Below, in pieces: positions 1-12,929 of a stretch of DNA of 64,000 nt; the first letter of the stretch is position 1; every line of letters starts with the position of its first letter. The stretch lies in assembly GCA_034620365.1 (NCBI GenBank), contig JAQGEQ010000137.1, positions 310,001 to 374,000 on the forward strand, in the 5' to 3' direction. The position numbers were made by a program, and so were the translations under genes. The stretch comes from Pegea sp. RAD2-039 (taxonomy: Eukaryota > Chordata > Thaliacea > Salpida > Salpidae). The notes beneath the pieces were generated by a model. It was not told the origin of the DNA, made no database searches, and saw only the letters and a list, made by a program, of their open reading frames with translations.

Positions 1-987
1 GAAGATCAGAAGATGAAGATTTTGAGAAGATTTTGAGAAGATTAGAAGATGAAGATTTTGAGAAGATCAGAAGATGAAGATTTCGAGAAGATCAGAAGAT
101 GAAGATTTTGAGAAGATCAGAAGAAGAAGATTTTGAGAAGATCAGAAGATGAAGATTTTCAGAAGAAGATCAGAAGATGAAGATTTTGAGAAGATCAGAA
201 GATGAAGATTTTGAGAAGATCAGAAGATGAAGATTTTGAGAAGATTAGAAGATGAAGATTTTGAGAAGATCAGAAGATGAAGATTTCGAGAAGATCAGAA
301 GATGAAGATTTTGAGAAGATCAGAAGATGAAGATTTTGAGAAGATCAGAAGATGAAGATTTTGAGAAGATCAGAAGATGAAGATTTTGAGAAGATCAGAA
401 GATGAAGATTTTGAGAAGATCAGAAGATGAAGATTTTGAGAAGATCAGAAGATGAAGATTTTGAGAAGATCAGAAGATGAAGATTTCGAGAAGATCAGAA
501 GATGAAGATTTTGAGAAGATCAGAAGATGAAGATTTTGAGAAGATCAGAAGATGAAGATTTTGAGAAGATCAGAAGATGAAGATTTTGAGAAGATCAGAA
601 GATGAAGATTTTGAGAAGATCAGAAGATGAAGATTTTGAGAAGATCAGAAGATGAAGATTTTGAGAAGATCAGAAGATGAAGATTTTGAGAAGATCAGAA
701 GATGAAGATTTTGAGAAGATCAGAAGATGAAGATTTTGAGAAGATCAGAAGATGAAGATTTTGAGAAGATCAGAAGATGAAGATTTTGAGAAGATCAGAA
801 GATGAAGATTTTGAGAAGATCAGAAGATGAAGATTTTGAGAAGATTAGAAGATGAGGATTTTGAGAAGATCAGAAGATGAAGATTTTGAGAAGATCAGAA
901 GATGAAGATTTTGAGAAGATCAGAAGATGAAGATTTTGAGAAGATCAGAAGATGAAGATTTTGAGAAGATGAGAAGATGAAGATTAC
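1..987. repeat. 25-bp minisatellite in a BTAF1 intron, about 39 copies
   Basis: The 25-bp unit starts GATCAGAAGATGAAGATTTT and is nearly uniform, with a few single-base variants (GATTAG, TTTCG) and some early truncated units. In BTAF1 orientation the sense strand is pyrimidine-rich. The array begins immediately at the intron donor at 987/986 (GTAATCTTCATCTTC) and runs off the window edge, so its full length is unknown. Confidence 0.97.
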
Positions 988-3900
988 TTGGATACGGTTG
1001 AGAAGCGTTGAGAGGCTGGGACACTTCCATCAAGTCGCAAGTAAGTGATAGAAGTCATGAGAGGTCGGAAGAGGTCGTTCTCGATTACATCCAACATGTT
1101 TCGATGCTGACAGAAGATCAGAGCGCGATGTTGAGACACAATTGAAGTAGAAAGAGAAGTTTCTGTTGAAGATGAAGATCAGAAGATGATTAGATGAGAG
1201 ATGAAGATAAAGACCTGCTCCGATCCCGCAATCCAACAACAATTGTTTGAGAGCTGTTAACTTGGAAGCATTTTTGATGTCTTTTAATGAATTGTTCGAA
1301 TCTTTCAATTTGGAAGAAATACGAAGATATTCAGGATGATTTGGTGTAAGCACAAAGGCTGGATGATTACAGACTTTCTGGAGGTATTGAAGAGCCTGAA
1401 AGACATAAAAGTGAAGAAGATCGTTTGTAGTGGATGCAAGTGAAACCTGGAAGACATGAGATGCTTTATTTGCGGATGAATTTCTATCAATATCATCATC
1501 AAAGTTGATGATTGAAGATTCAGCGACTTTCTTCGCTTTACTTTTAGCGAAATCTTCATAAAGTTCCAACTACAAGAAAATCATCAAAAGATGTTGATGA
1601 AGACATTTGATGTTTACTTGAAGAGGACTTAAATCACAATAGTAATCCTGTACGATCTTCGGAGGTAGATCTTTAAGGACATCTTCTTTCATTCTTCTTA
1701 GCATGAAAGGAAGGACTTGTTTATGAAGAGCATTTATCGCGACTAATCCTGTGTCAGAATAGCGTCACGTGACGTGAAGGTGGTTACGTCATCATAGGTT
1801 AATGTGTAACTATTATTTGCAATTCAGTTTGAATGAATCAGAATTTAATGAAGTGAACAGGAAATGAAGATGATGAGATTAAAAACTGTTTTTGTTTTGT
1901 TGTTTTTTAATTTAATTTTGTGTAAATGTGTTTCAGGAACTTTCACAGAAAACAGTTTAATTGACAGAAATCTATCAACAATTGAAGAGGATACATCATC
2001 ATCAACAGGAGTTTGTTGAAATGTTTTGAAGTTTTCAATTTAATTGTTTATGTTTACAGCAAGATGTTGATGATAATCAAGTGACTAGTTCACCATCTAC
2101 ACAAGTATTTGTACTTCTGATTGTCTGTGGGTTTCTATCAGTAGCTGTTCTTGTGTTAGTTGGTTACTGTGTCTGGTGTCAGGTTAGTTAAAAGATTTTG
2201 AAGAAATTTCAACAAAAAAACCTTTAATTAAAAAGTAACTTCTCAATGAGTCATAAAATATCAAATTTTGTTTTTTGGTTTCATCAAAATGTAACTGAAA
2301 ATTACGAAAATATTTGTTGTTAGACTTCACGAAGGAGAAAGACACTTTTTGAGATGTTGCAAACACCAACTGATGAAAGTATGTTGTATATGGTTGATTA
2401 TGATGATATTAGTTTACAACATGGTCGATTACACATGCAACAAAACACCTGACTACTTTTTCAACTATTCTTTTCATCGAGTAATTTATTAATTTGAATA
2501 AATTGATATTTTTACCCATTTCTTGTTCCTTTGATGAACTCTTCGCATCACGACTTGCTAGTATCGGTTTTGTGTAACGAACCGTAAACTCATGTTCACT
2601 TCCTAAGAAACCAGGTATTAGAAAATCGAACAGTGACCAAAGTTCTAGGACATTATTCTGTTAGAAAAAGAAGTTAGAACAGTTAAGGGTGTTTTGAGAT
2701 GATACCTGAATAGGGGTCCCCGTCAAAATTAATCGATGATTCGCGATTAGAGTTTTTACTGATTGAGAAGTCTTGCTCTTCCCGTTTCGGATCACGTGAC
2801 CTTCATCCAGGACACAATAGTTCCATTTGATCTTACTGAGATGAGAGTAAGTTGAAAGATGAAGAAGATGAGATATAGTTACCTGAAAAATGAAATATCG
2901 TTTCTGACAACTTCATACGAAGCGATGACCAGGTTGTGATGTTTCACTTCATTCTGCAATCTACAAAAAGATCATCAATCAAATATCAATCCTAAAAAAG
3001 ATCAAAGTGATGTACTTGGTCCTTTCTACAGGGACCCCTGTATAGTGTAGTGGGTCTAAATGGTCACAAAATCTTTTGGTTTCTTCCACCCAATGACCAG
3101 TAAGTGTTGGTGGGCAGATAACTAATGACACCAACTTATCATTTTCTTTCTAAAAACAATCTACATCACCTCTGCAACATCCAAGAACAACTTACTTTGC
3201 TCTTGTAGAAGTGATCAGATGCGATGATACAGATAGTTTGTAAAGTTTTACCTAAACCCATATCATCACATAAGATACCGTGTAACTTGTAACGATTCAA
3301 GAATGCCAACCATTTCACACCATCCTACACAACACAGGGATGTTAAACACCAGTAGATGGTTGTTTCAAGCACCTGTTGGTAACCACGAAGTTTTGCTTT
3401 GATGGTGATTGGAACTGGATACTCCTCGAGTGATTTACTATCAAATAATTGTTCCAAAAACCTACGTTCGTGTCTCTTCTTCATCACAAGATCAATAGGC
3501 ATGTTTGTAGGATCCGGGATACTCGACTAGTAACAACAGATCATCAAGATCACTTCAAAGTGATGAAGATCTCTTTGTACCTCTACAGGGATATATTGAA
3601 TCAAACCAGCGAAGCAGGAAGTTGCTAACAAACGAGTCTGGGCTTCGAAATCACCCATTTTGCCCAACAAAGGAACAACTAACAAGACAGCGTAGTTGAC
3701 GACGTTTATTCCCATCTTATCAACGATTTCTACAAATAAACAAATCATCAATTGATCTTCATCTTCTTCTAAACTCACTTGAGAGGACTTCCATGGATCC
3801 TTTTCTCTTCACAAAATCATCAGAGTCCAATTGAGGGAGGACTTCTTCAAAGATACAAGGAAGAACTTTAGAAGGTGAGTGGTTGGCGAGTTCAGCGAGA

Positions 3901-6900
3901 CAATTAGAAGATATGAAACGGATGTTTGAGAGAGGATGATACAAACACGAAATGATCCTCGGTAAGATTTGTAAGATCTACAAATAAGATGAGTAGAAGA
4001 TGTCGTAGAAGAAGATGAGATGTTACTTGATCAAGTAAATGTCGATTTTGAAGAGATGAGAAGATAACTTGTAGAACTGCAAGTGATTGTCGAATCAGTT
4101 TGTTCTCTTTCTCATCATCAACAGTCTTATGAAGATCCACATCTTTTGAAGAATATGAGATTTAGTAAAGATCAAAAGAAGACATCTCAATGATAAAACT
4201 CACTTTTCAAGTTTTCAATGATCTCTAGGATGCTGGGAACAACTTGAAAGATGTCTTCTTTATAAGAAGAGCAGATCTTCCGAAGACACAAAGCCGCGTT
4301 CTCACTTGCGGTCGACTTCGACTGAAATTGAATCTTTAAAGACGACTTCTCGCGTTTCTCGACTCGAACTCACCAGAGAGTTGGTAGCGGGAAACGATTT
4401 GCTTCGACATCGCTTCGTTGCTTCGTGAGAACTTCGTTGTCGTAGCAACGTCACGATTCCGTCCCTAGCAACGGATTCAGAAGTCATTCCGAAGGACTGA
4501 AGAAGAGTGTCTGTTGAAGAGGAGTCAGTAAAGACACGATGAGGAGGAAGAGATGACCTGAAAACTCAGAGGAGATATGATGAGGAGCTGGGAACAAGGA
4601 TTGAAGCGATGTGAGAGTCAGAGCAAGATTCCGGATCAACTTCGGATTAGGAGAAGGACTTCGATCACGACATAAACCAATCAACATCGAGATGGAAGTG
4701 CTGGCAGCTTCAACTGATGTTTGGTTTTCTTCTCGCTGTCATCAGATTAGTTGTCAAGTTGAACCAGGACAAGGTCCGCATCTAACTGACCTTTAAAGTG
4801 TCCATCAGTGGTCTGATAATAGAATTGAGTTTTTGTGGTAGTGACCACTTGTGTGGACAACTAGTACAAGAAGCTGCTTGAATGATGACAGCAGATGCAT
4901 TCGACTTTGCTTGATTATCGAGACTTGCACATTTATCTTCAAGATCTTCTGCTGAAGTGATGAGGAAGTCTTTTTGAAGGAGGATATCTGTTGAAAGTTG
5001 AAAGATCACATTTGATCATTTGAAGTGACTTCATCACCTTTCTTGTGTTTGTCGTCAACTGATGCAAGGAATTGTGGATCGACTTTTGAACAATAACTGA
5101 TAATTTCATCAAGAGTAAACGCAGATTTCAAACATGTCTTCTGTAAAAGCATCAAATGTTAGATGAAGATGTGTACCAGGACCTTGAGGACCTCGTTGAA
5201 GCCGTGGTCGACCAGAGATTTAATAAATGATTGGATATCAGCTTGTATCTCGATTATATTTGCAGAGATTTCAGAATAATAAATATTTTGGTTTAAAACG
5301 TTTTCAATCGAAGTAAAGATGACGGAGTTGAAGGAAAAAGACGTTTTCTGAGAAGAAGAACTCTATTAGGAGCAAATGATGAAGATTAGATTTAACCTGT
5401 TGATAAAAGGTCTCTTTCCAAAACCCTTTTAATGTATTCGCCCCAACAATTTGAAAAAGTGAAGTTTGTGATGTTAGGTAAGCGCAAATAAGTTCTTCAA
5501 ATTCTGTGATAGTTTTCTCAGAACTGATGACGTCAGCGTTTTTCGCGTAATAGTGCCAAGTCAACGCGCCGATAATACTAGAAGAAAAAGTTCAGTTGAT
5601 GTTGGAGTTTTATAGAAGATTAAAAGACCTTGTGAGATGGAAACGTGTTTTCATAATATGATTTAGAGCTTGCTGATTGGTTGAATTGAGATTACAACCA
5701 CCAATGAAATGTTGAAGATCTATTTTCAAACATTTCCCATCAGCAATCTGTAAATTACAAATAATTTATTTGGTGAATATGAAATTGTTGACTTACAGCT
5801 GATGATAATTCTTGTAACAAAGAATTCTCATAAGCAACATTTACAGCTTGACTCGCCGACATCAATAAAGTCCTGATGAAACCGGATGTTTGTAAGATTG
5901 AAGATTTTGAAGAAGATCTCAGGAACGTGAGAAAAGTCTGAAATATGAAGATTTCGATTTCATTCAAATCCACATCAATCATCAACTAACTTTCACAATC
6001 TGTTCTTGAATATCTGAAGATCTTTCCAACATACAAGATGAAAAAAGACTGAGTAAAGATCCGATAGATGTCTCGTCTCTCCAAGAAGATATCTGGATCA
6101 AGTATAAGATGTAGAAACGAGGAAGTTGCCGGTCAAGTCGTACCTCAGATGTGGACGCTTGTAGGACAGTTAGGAAAGTAGAGATGGCAGCTTTACGTAC
6201 TTCCGTGTCCACATGGAAGAAGAAGGGCCACAACCTCTTGATAAGGGTCTCTGTTTCTTTATTACTCTGTCCTCTGATCAATATTTTGTTACAACATCCG
6301 GGACATATCATCAAAATTACCTGATTCGATTATTTGGAAGTTTGGAGATGAAATTTGATAAAAGTAACATCACTGAATGAGTTGAAGCAGTTAATTCATC
6401 ATAATCCAATAAAGAGTCCCATAAAATCACCAAGATCTTCCTCACCTAAAGATCAAATCATCATCTGATCTTTAGAAGATGATAAAGACTCACAAATTGT
6501 TTGTAATGATCAAGTAGAAATGATGTAGTTGGTTGAAGAGCTTTTGCTGTGACACTTTTTACATCTCCGTCACTATCAAGGAGTCCTTGCATCATATCAT
6601 CAAGACACATCGGGAGCAATTCAGAGATGATATCCTGAAATCATCAACGTTTAAAAGAGATCCTTCATCTGATCTCAACTAACTCTTCTGACAGCGATGA
6701 TGTATTTGAGAGTCACCATCGAGCTTTGACGAAGTTGCCATTCTGCTTTTCTTCGTAAATACAACACAAGTTCAACAACCTCTGAAACCACAAGATCAAG
6801 TAGAAGATGAAGTCTTAGAAGTTGATCTTACTGAAAGTCTGTTTCGGATCCATATGTAAAATCACGATACTCAGAGCTTGCGCGCAAGACTCCCTAACAG

Positions 6901-8915
6901 GAGCTACTACCTGTAAGAAGATCATTAAGATTAAATCAAGATGAAGATCAGGATCACTTGATCTGAAATATAATCAGCGAAACGATCCAATGAGATCACA
7001 CTAAGAAGACGGATTGCTAAATCTTCAAGAGCCGATTGATGAGCGATATGATTCTGTTGAGATGTCGGATTAGATTTGGAGATGAGAAGATGAAAATCTG
7101 ACTTCTTCTCGCGTTAGTTCTGTTGACATCCCTAAGCTATAAGCATGCTTCCTAAGTAGGTCCCGGATGGTCATACAAGCTCCGTGCCTTGACTCCCATG
7201 CTGAATTGAAGAGGAGGTCCAGAAGATGTTCATAAAACCACTTGAATGGCCATCGAGTCCACTGATGAAGATCGAGTCTTTAGATGTTGAAACGCGCGCG
7301 TCACTTACTTCTTCTTGAAAAGGGGAATGTTTGGGAATATCTTCAATTGGGATTGTGTCTTCTAACAAAGATCCTTTCGTCTCCATCTTCACTTTCTTCC
7401 GGGCTGGTTGATCTTTATCTTCTCTGAAACAATCAAATGAAGACACATTTGGTGGTTGGCATGGTAACCAACTTGACACGTCCTTCTCGAGTTTTTTGTT
7501 TCAGATGTGCTTTAGCGCGTCTTTTAGCGACGTTCTTCTCACGACTACTCATGTTCTCGAACATTGTGTTCATCACCACACTTGCCTACAAACGACAAGT
7601 TGAATTCAACAGCTACTTGCAAGTTGCTGACCTGTTTCAGGCAACTGGTCCGCTTGGGCTGGTTGTCCTTGACTACGAGATCGTCATCTCTGAAAGAATT
7701 TGAATATTAGCGTCGATTAAAACCACTTCAGATTCAAGTGAGTGAGTGGGTACACTAAAAATCAAACAGAGGGAGTACTTGAAAAGATTGATTGAAGATA
7801 TTCCTAGACTAAGAACATTTCCACTGTGTAATCCGAGGCTGGTTTCCAATCTCTTACGTTGATGTTTCACTTGTTGCAAATGATCTTCAAAAGAATCGAT
7901 GTTAATTCGAAGATATGATTTGGAAGATGAACCTTTTGGGTCAGTTAACAAGTTCATATCTTCACCAGAAGAACCAAGAAGAGTCTCTGAACATGAAAGC
8001 AGTTTGTCCACATCAAACTTGTCGAATTTTAGTAATGTGTCTTCTTCTTGTTTATCTGTACAAGTTGAAAGTTATTGAAGTTGGATTGAAATAACAAACA
8101 TGGTGACACAAGTAGATTGTCATCAACTACTTCATGTATTTGAATGATGAAACAACTTCTATAAACCACCTGAACTAATTAAAGCATGTTCAATTTGCCA
8201 ACTTGGTACATTTTCTACAAGCGCTTCAACCGCTGTTACTGCAGCAAGTCTGGTTTCCCATTCAGTGTGTCTGATGTAAGGGAGGAGCTGAAAGAAGAGA
8301 AAGTCTGAAGATTCAGGAGTATTTGTAAATCTTAAAAAAATCTTGGTTACTGAAAGATAAATGAAAATTTGAAAAATTAATTTTTAAAAATATGAAAAAA
8401 TTGAACAAATGAGTCATCAAAACGTTAGAAGTCAAAATAAAAAAATTAGATGTCAGTGAGTTGTTGTAATCACTAGAAATTTAGAATTAATAAAATAAAA
8501 TATCAAGTTTTTGTTTGAAAGGTTTTAATGATTGAAAAAAAATCAGTTTAAATAGAAGATCAAATCTTTAAAAGTAAAATTAAATCTTCAAATAAATGAT
8601 AAAAGTAATCAGAGGCTTTTATATAAAATCAACTTTTGTTGATTCATATCATAATAAAAAAACTAAATTATCAAATTTATCAGGTTTCTACTTTTGCTAA
8701 TAAAACATTCAGTTCAGTAGGATGTTTTTCCTGAACATTTCCCAGTTGTTTAGCAGCTGCCTTTCTTGCTATAGAAGAAGCTCCATTCTCTAATAATGCA
8801 AAGACTTGATCCAGACGACTGAAAGAGAAGATTTGATGTTATTAAACTAATTTCAGAAATTAGAAATTTGAAAACACTATCATTTTATTTTATACCTTAA
8901 ATTCGTGTTAGCCAT
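988..8915 (-). CDS. BTAF1: BTAF1 / Mot1, TBP-associated Snf2-family ATPase (3' end outside window)
   Basis: BTAF1/Mot1 uses ATP to remove TBP from DNA in the nucleus. I traced 37 in-phase exons, about 1645 codons of the usual ~1850. Exons, 5' to 3': 8915-8896, 8818-8692, 8287-8170, 8055-7779, 7689-7632, 7585-7473, 7423-7309, 7261-7103, 7053-6958, 6910-6832, 6781-6684, 6634-6494, 6445-6321, 6273-6144, 6092-5991, 5937-5797, 5747-5629, 5577-5397, 5347-5183, 5140-5038, 4987-4791, 4735-4558, 4510-4374, 4321-4204, 4142-4027, 3977-3779, 3729-3581, 3526-3374, 3324-3196, 3149-3016, 2960-2883, 2835-2706, 2657-2516, 1748-1618, 1569-1447, 1395-1215, 1162-988. The N-terminal HEAT-repeat half is recognisable ([15 protein letters not shown]). 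Snf2 motif I is GLGKT (about residue 1264), the DEAD-like box is DEGH (1362-1365), and motif III is TGTPIQNN. The helicase C-lobe begins (YLRLDGS) and continues past position 1. The last visible donor opens into the 25-bp array. Confidence 0.97.
1864..2452 (+). CDS. Nested gene: small single-pass membrane protein in a BTAF1 intron
   Basis: Three exons, 1864-2010, 2060-2182 and 2324-2452, all joined in phase 0, lie antisense inside the BTAF1 intron 1749-2515. They predict a 132-residue type I membrane protein. Residues 1-25 are a signal peptide with hydrophobic core [11 protein letters not shown]. Residues 26-64 are a short Ser/Thr/Asp-rich ectodomain. Residues about 65-88 are a transmembrane helix ([20 protein letters not shown]). 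The remaining ~42 residues are cytosolic and start with a basic stop-transfer cluster (TSRRRK) followed by YMVDYDD, a possible tyrosine-based sorting signal. An AATAAA at 2497-2502 sits just before the next BTAF1 exon. I do not recognise a family. Donors and acceptors are good and every junction keeps the frame, so this is probably a real gene. An upstream non-coding exon cannot be excluded. Confidence 0.7.
2497..2502 (+). promoter_or_regulatory. Poly(A) signal of the nested gene
   Basis: AATAAA lies 45 bases after the stop codon of the nested gene and 14 bases before the antisense BTAF1 exon that ends at 2516. The nested transcript therefore fits almost exactly inside the host intron. Confidence 0.55.
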
Positions 8916-11269
8916 TTATCAGTTAGATAAAAAGTTTACGAATTATACAGATTGTATAAATCAGTATCAACCTAAGAAATATATTAAAATATAATATTTA
9001 AAATATTTATAAACTTTTCAAATAAATTTTTTATATTTGAGGGGGATTTTATGATTAATAATTTTAAAATTGATATAAAATTTGAAATAATTTAATAAAC
9101 TCGAAAAAACAAGTATTAGTAACAAAAAAATAACTTCACCAAAACAACAAGATCAAATATATTATCCAAAAAATAATGAATAATTTATGAGATAACCTTT
9201 AAAATTCAAATACTCAGAAACAAATGAACAGAAATATTATCAATATCAAATAAAATATCAAATTTTTAATATAAAAAGATTTTGATAATAATAAGAACAA
9301 AATATTATAAAGTTTTATAAAATTCAAACTAAAAATAATTTATTTTAATCTGAATAAGGAAATTGAAAATAAAAAATCAGTTAAACTAAAACATTTTATT
9401 TGATAAAAATAAACAAATTTAAATAGTTTTTTGATTAAAATATATATCTGAAATCAAACTAAAGTTTTAAAAACGTTTTTTGAAATAATTTAAATAACAA
9501 ATGAATCAGAATAAATAATCATTATAAGTATTCTATCATCAATAATTTGTTCAAATACTAAATGCTTGTTTTAAAAATATCAAAACCAGTTCAAGTTTTT
9601 AAATAATGATTTATCAAATTCAAAACAATTTAAAAATGTCATTTTAACAGTTTATTTTCACAAATTTATGTAAGCGTACCATCTTAAGTAAGATGATTTT
9701 TGAATTAATTGTAATTTAGTTATAGAGAATTTATAAATTTAAAAAGATTAAATATTATTCTTTTAAATTATAAAATTAGAATTAAATTATAAAGTCAACT
9801 TGACAAACTTTTAACAATTATCTCAAAAATTCTGTTAACCAATTTTCTAAAATCTTATTTTAAAAACTCATAAAAAAAAAGTTATATTTTTAATATATTT
9901 TATTATTATACAGATAACAGTTGTTTTGTAATAAATACTACTTATTTATAGATAACATCTTATATTTATTTATATAAAAATACATTTAAACTACTACAAA
10001 ATAGTAAAAATCAAATGATATTGCTGATAAGTTTGTAATTTCTAAGAACCAAGAAGTTTACTTCAAAAATAATAGAATAAAAAAGCTTAGTAACTGATAT
10101 TTCGTAATATAAACATCACCTTTAAAATATAACAAATTCTAATAACTTATTTCATTTTTATAACTAAAAACAACTGATGAATGAATTTTTTAACAACTTG
10201 ATAAACTTTTTTATAGTTTTTAGAAAGTTGTGAGTTAGTAAAGATATATAAATTTTAATTGTAAATTAAAGTTAGTACCCACCCTGGTTGGTCGCGTCGC
10301 TTGTTCAAATGTTTTTATATAAGATGCCATCTTACTTATATCACGTGTTTTCTCAATATAAACCAATTTGATTGGTTGGATGTATTCAGCTGTTTTTGAA
10401 TAAAACTGAACTTTATATTAAGATGTACTATAGTCTAAAAATTATTATTTTTCATTCAGTATTAGTTGAATGTAATTAAGGTTTAAAAAGGTTTCTGTGA
10501 TTTGAAATATTTACTAAAATTTTATTAAAGTAAGTCTTATAAAAATAAGTTAAAATAGATTTAGTTAAGAAGTCTTCAGCGAAATCAAAAAGAGATTTTT
10601 TGAATTTAAAATAAATTGAGATTTCTACCGAAGGTAAAATTTTGTATTTTATTCAAATTCTGTTTTTAAATTCTTGAAAAAAGTTTAATTGAAATTTTCA
10701 CTTCTTTAAAATTATTATTCTGTGCTATAAATGAAACTTATGTATAAAACCGATCAATAAAATTGTTTTATTATTAATTGTAAGTATTATTTATAAAGTT
10801 TACAAATAAAAGATTATTTAATTGTGAAATTTTTCATATTTTGTAAAACTGACAAATAAAAGTAAGAGATATGAAGTGGAAACGACAAATAGAAATTGTT
10901 GAGTGTAGTTGCAACAAAGATAAGTTTAGAAACTTGACAAAGAGAACTTTATTTCTGAAGTGAAATTACAACTGAAGCAACTTTAGAAGTGAAATTACAA
11001 CTGAAGCAGCTTCTGAAGTGAAATTAAACTAATATTTTGTGAAAGTTATATTTTGTTGTCGTGTTTTTATATTAAAGTTGAATTTTAAAATCACCAAAAA
11101 CTTATTTGAGGAGTTTTTCGCACCAACACTAGTTCTAAATCGAGTTTTCGAAGTTCAACTTTTTAATTAAATGTTTTTCAAAGTCAAATTACTGACAACA
11201 AAATTCAAATTTCTTAGCAAAAGTTGAAGATTTGTATATCTTTTATATGTATTTGACGATTCCTGACAA
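8916..11269. other. AT-rich spacer upstream of BTAF1
   Basis: No convincing gene. BTAF1 promoter or 5'UTR sequence may lie here but I cannot place it. The one coding-like item is a short open stretch on the minus strand, 10330-10283, starting MASYIKTFEQ and ending at a good donor (AGG/GTGGGT), with no recognisable next exon. Two small perfect inverted repeats built on CATCTTA/TAAGATG sit near 9680-9695 and 10321-10336. Confidence 0.6.
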
Positions 11270-11945
11270 ACTCATTTTGTGCTTGTTGATGTTGTGTTTG
11301 TTGATGTTGTGTTTGTTTATGTTGTGTTTGTTTATGTTGTGCTTGTTGATGTTGTGTTTGTTGATGTTGTGTTTGTTTATGTTGTGTTTGTTGATGTTGT
11401 GTTTGTTGATGTTGTGCTTGTTTATGTTGTGCTTGTTTATGTTGTTCTTGTTTATGTTTATGTTGTGTTTGTTGATGTTGTGCTTGTTTATGTTGTGTTT
11501 GTTTATGTTGTGCTTGTTGATGTTGTGTTTGTTGATGTTGTGTTTGTTTATGTTGTGTTTGTTGATGTTGTGTTTGTTGATGTTGTGCTTGTTTATGTTG
11601 TGCTTGTTTATGTTGTTCTTGTTTATGTTTATGTTGTGTTTGTTGATGTTGTGCTTGTTTATGTTGTGTTTGTTGATGTTGTGTTTGTTTATGTTGTGTT
11701 TGTTTATGTTGTTCTTGTTTATGTTGTGCTTGTTTATGTTTATGTTGTGTTTGTTTGTTGTGTTTGTTGATGTTGTGTTTGTTGATGTTGTGTTTCTTTG
11801 TTGTGTTTGTTGATGTTGTGTTTGTTTGTTGTGTCTGTTGATGTTGTGCTTGTTTATGTTGTGTTTGTTTATGTTGTGTTTGTTTATGTTGTGTTTGTTT
11901 ATGTTGTGTTTGTTTGTTGTGTTTGTTTATGTTATTTTTGTTGGC
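11270..11945. repeat. 15-bp intergenic minisatellite with higher-order structure
   Basis: About 45 units related to TTGTTGATGTTGTGT and TTGTTTATGTTGTGC. A variant block containing TTGTTCTTGTTTATGTTTATG recurs with an offset of 171 bp (about 11440 and 11611), showing a higher-order duplication. Because 15 is divisible by 3, long open frames appear on both strands. They are products of the repeat and not genes. Confidence 0.95.
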
Positions 11946-12929
11946 AAATTGACTCATCAACAAACACTCTAACAAACACTGGTGCTGATCAGCTTCACAC
12001 TGAGAGTATTTAGGAAGCTTTCATCTCTTCTGAAGTAGAAGTAATAGAAGCTAGTTGCTGCTAAGTGATGAAATAAAAACAAGTTTTGAGAATACTAATG
12101 CTTTATTGAATTGCTGATAAGCATAAAACCAACAAATTGATATAAAAAGAAGAAATCTGGGAAAGAAGAAGCATCTTCGTGATAGTATTTATCAAAAGGC
12201 ACAAATTGGACGAAAAAATAAGAATTTGTTAGTTAAATCGCTAAAGTAGTGGTGATGTAGGTACCGATACAAAAGGATGAACAATTAGCAGAGATCAAGT
12301 GATGCAGAGATCAGGTGATGTAGGTTTAGGTGATGTAGAATCAAATATGCAGGATCAGGTAATCATCAAGTGAATTTGTAAATGAAGAAAGGTAAGTGAT
12401 TGTTTCAAAAGTTGTTAATACGTTGAAAGAATCGAAATCGGAATGATTATTTACAACTAAAGAGTTTTAGAGAGCAAAGCGTGCCCTCTAGTGATGAGAC
12501 TTCATCGAATGAAGAAGTTAATAGAAGAGTTAGTTAAAAATCGAATCACATGAACAGCGAGGGATTTGCAACACAGAGAGAACATCCGCAGATGTTTAAA
12601 GAATCAAAAACTATCCACCAGATTAATCTCTGAATTAATTTCATTTAAATACTGAACTTTTAATTCTCAAATAGATTCACTGCTGTTGAAATTAAGATAT
12701 AAACAGCACAATACATAAAAGCATGCCAAAAAAAATAGAAAAGAAAGGTTGATTTTACGTGTGAAGAAGTCTACCGTTGGTTGAAAGATACAATTAAGTG
12801 GTATATAGAAGTTAGTTGTCAACACAATGCCAACTGAGCAAATATTTGGTTATCACTGCATAGAATATTCTTTCCGCTAGACGTCGCTAGAGAGTTTTGT
12901 TCAGGATGTAGTCAGGTGGTTGCTGGATT
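11946..12929. other. Spacer downstream of the SH3 adaptor gene
   Basis: No gene seen. It contains short imperfect repeats of GTGATGTAG/AGATCAGGTGATG near 12290-12365, and probably the 3'UTR of the minus-strand SH3 gene next to 12930. Confidence 0.5.

Noticed and set aside
11270-11945. Centromeric satellite because of the 171-bp period
   Set aside because: The array is under 700 bp and built from a 15-bp unit; the number is coincidence.
11214-11975. 253-codon Gln/His/Thr repeat frame and its plus-strand counterparts
   Set aside because: 15-bp unit divisible by three gives open frames in several registers; no gene context.
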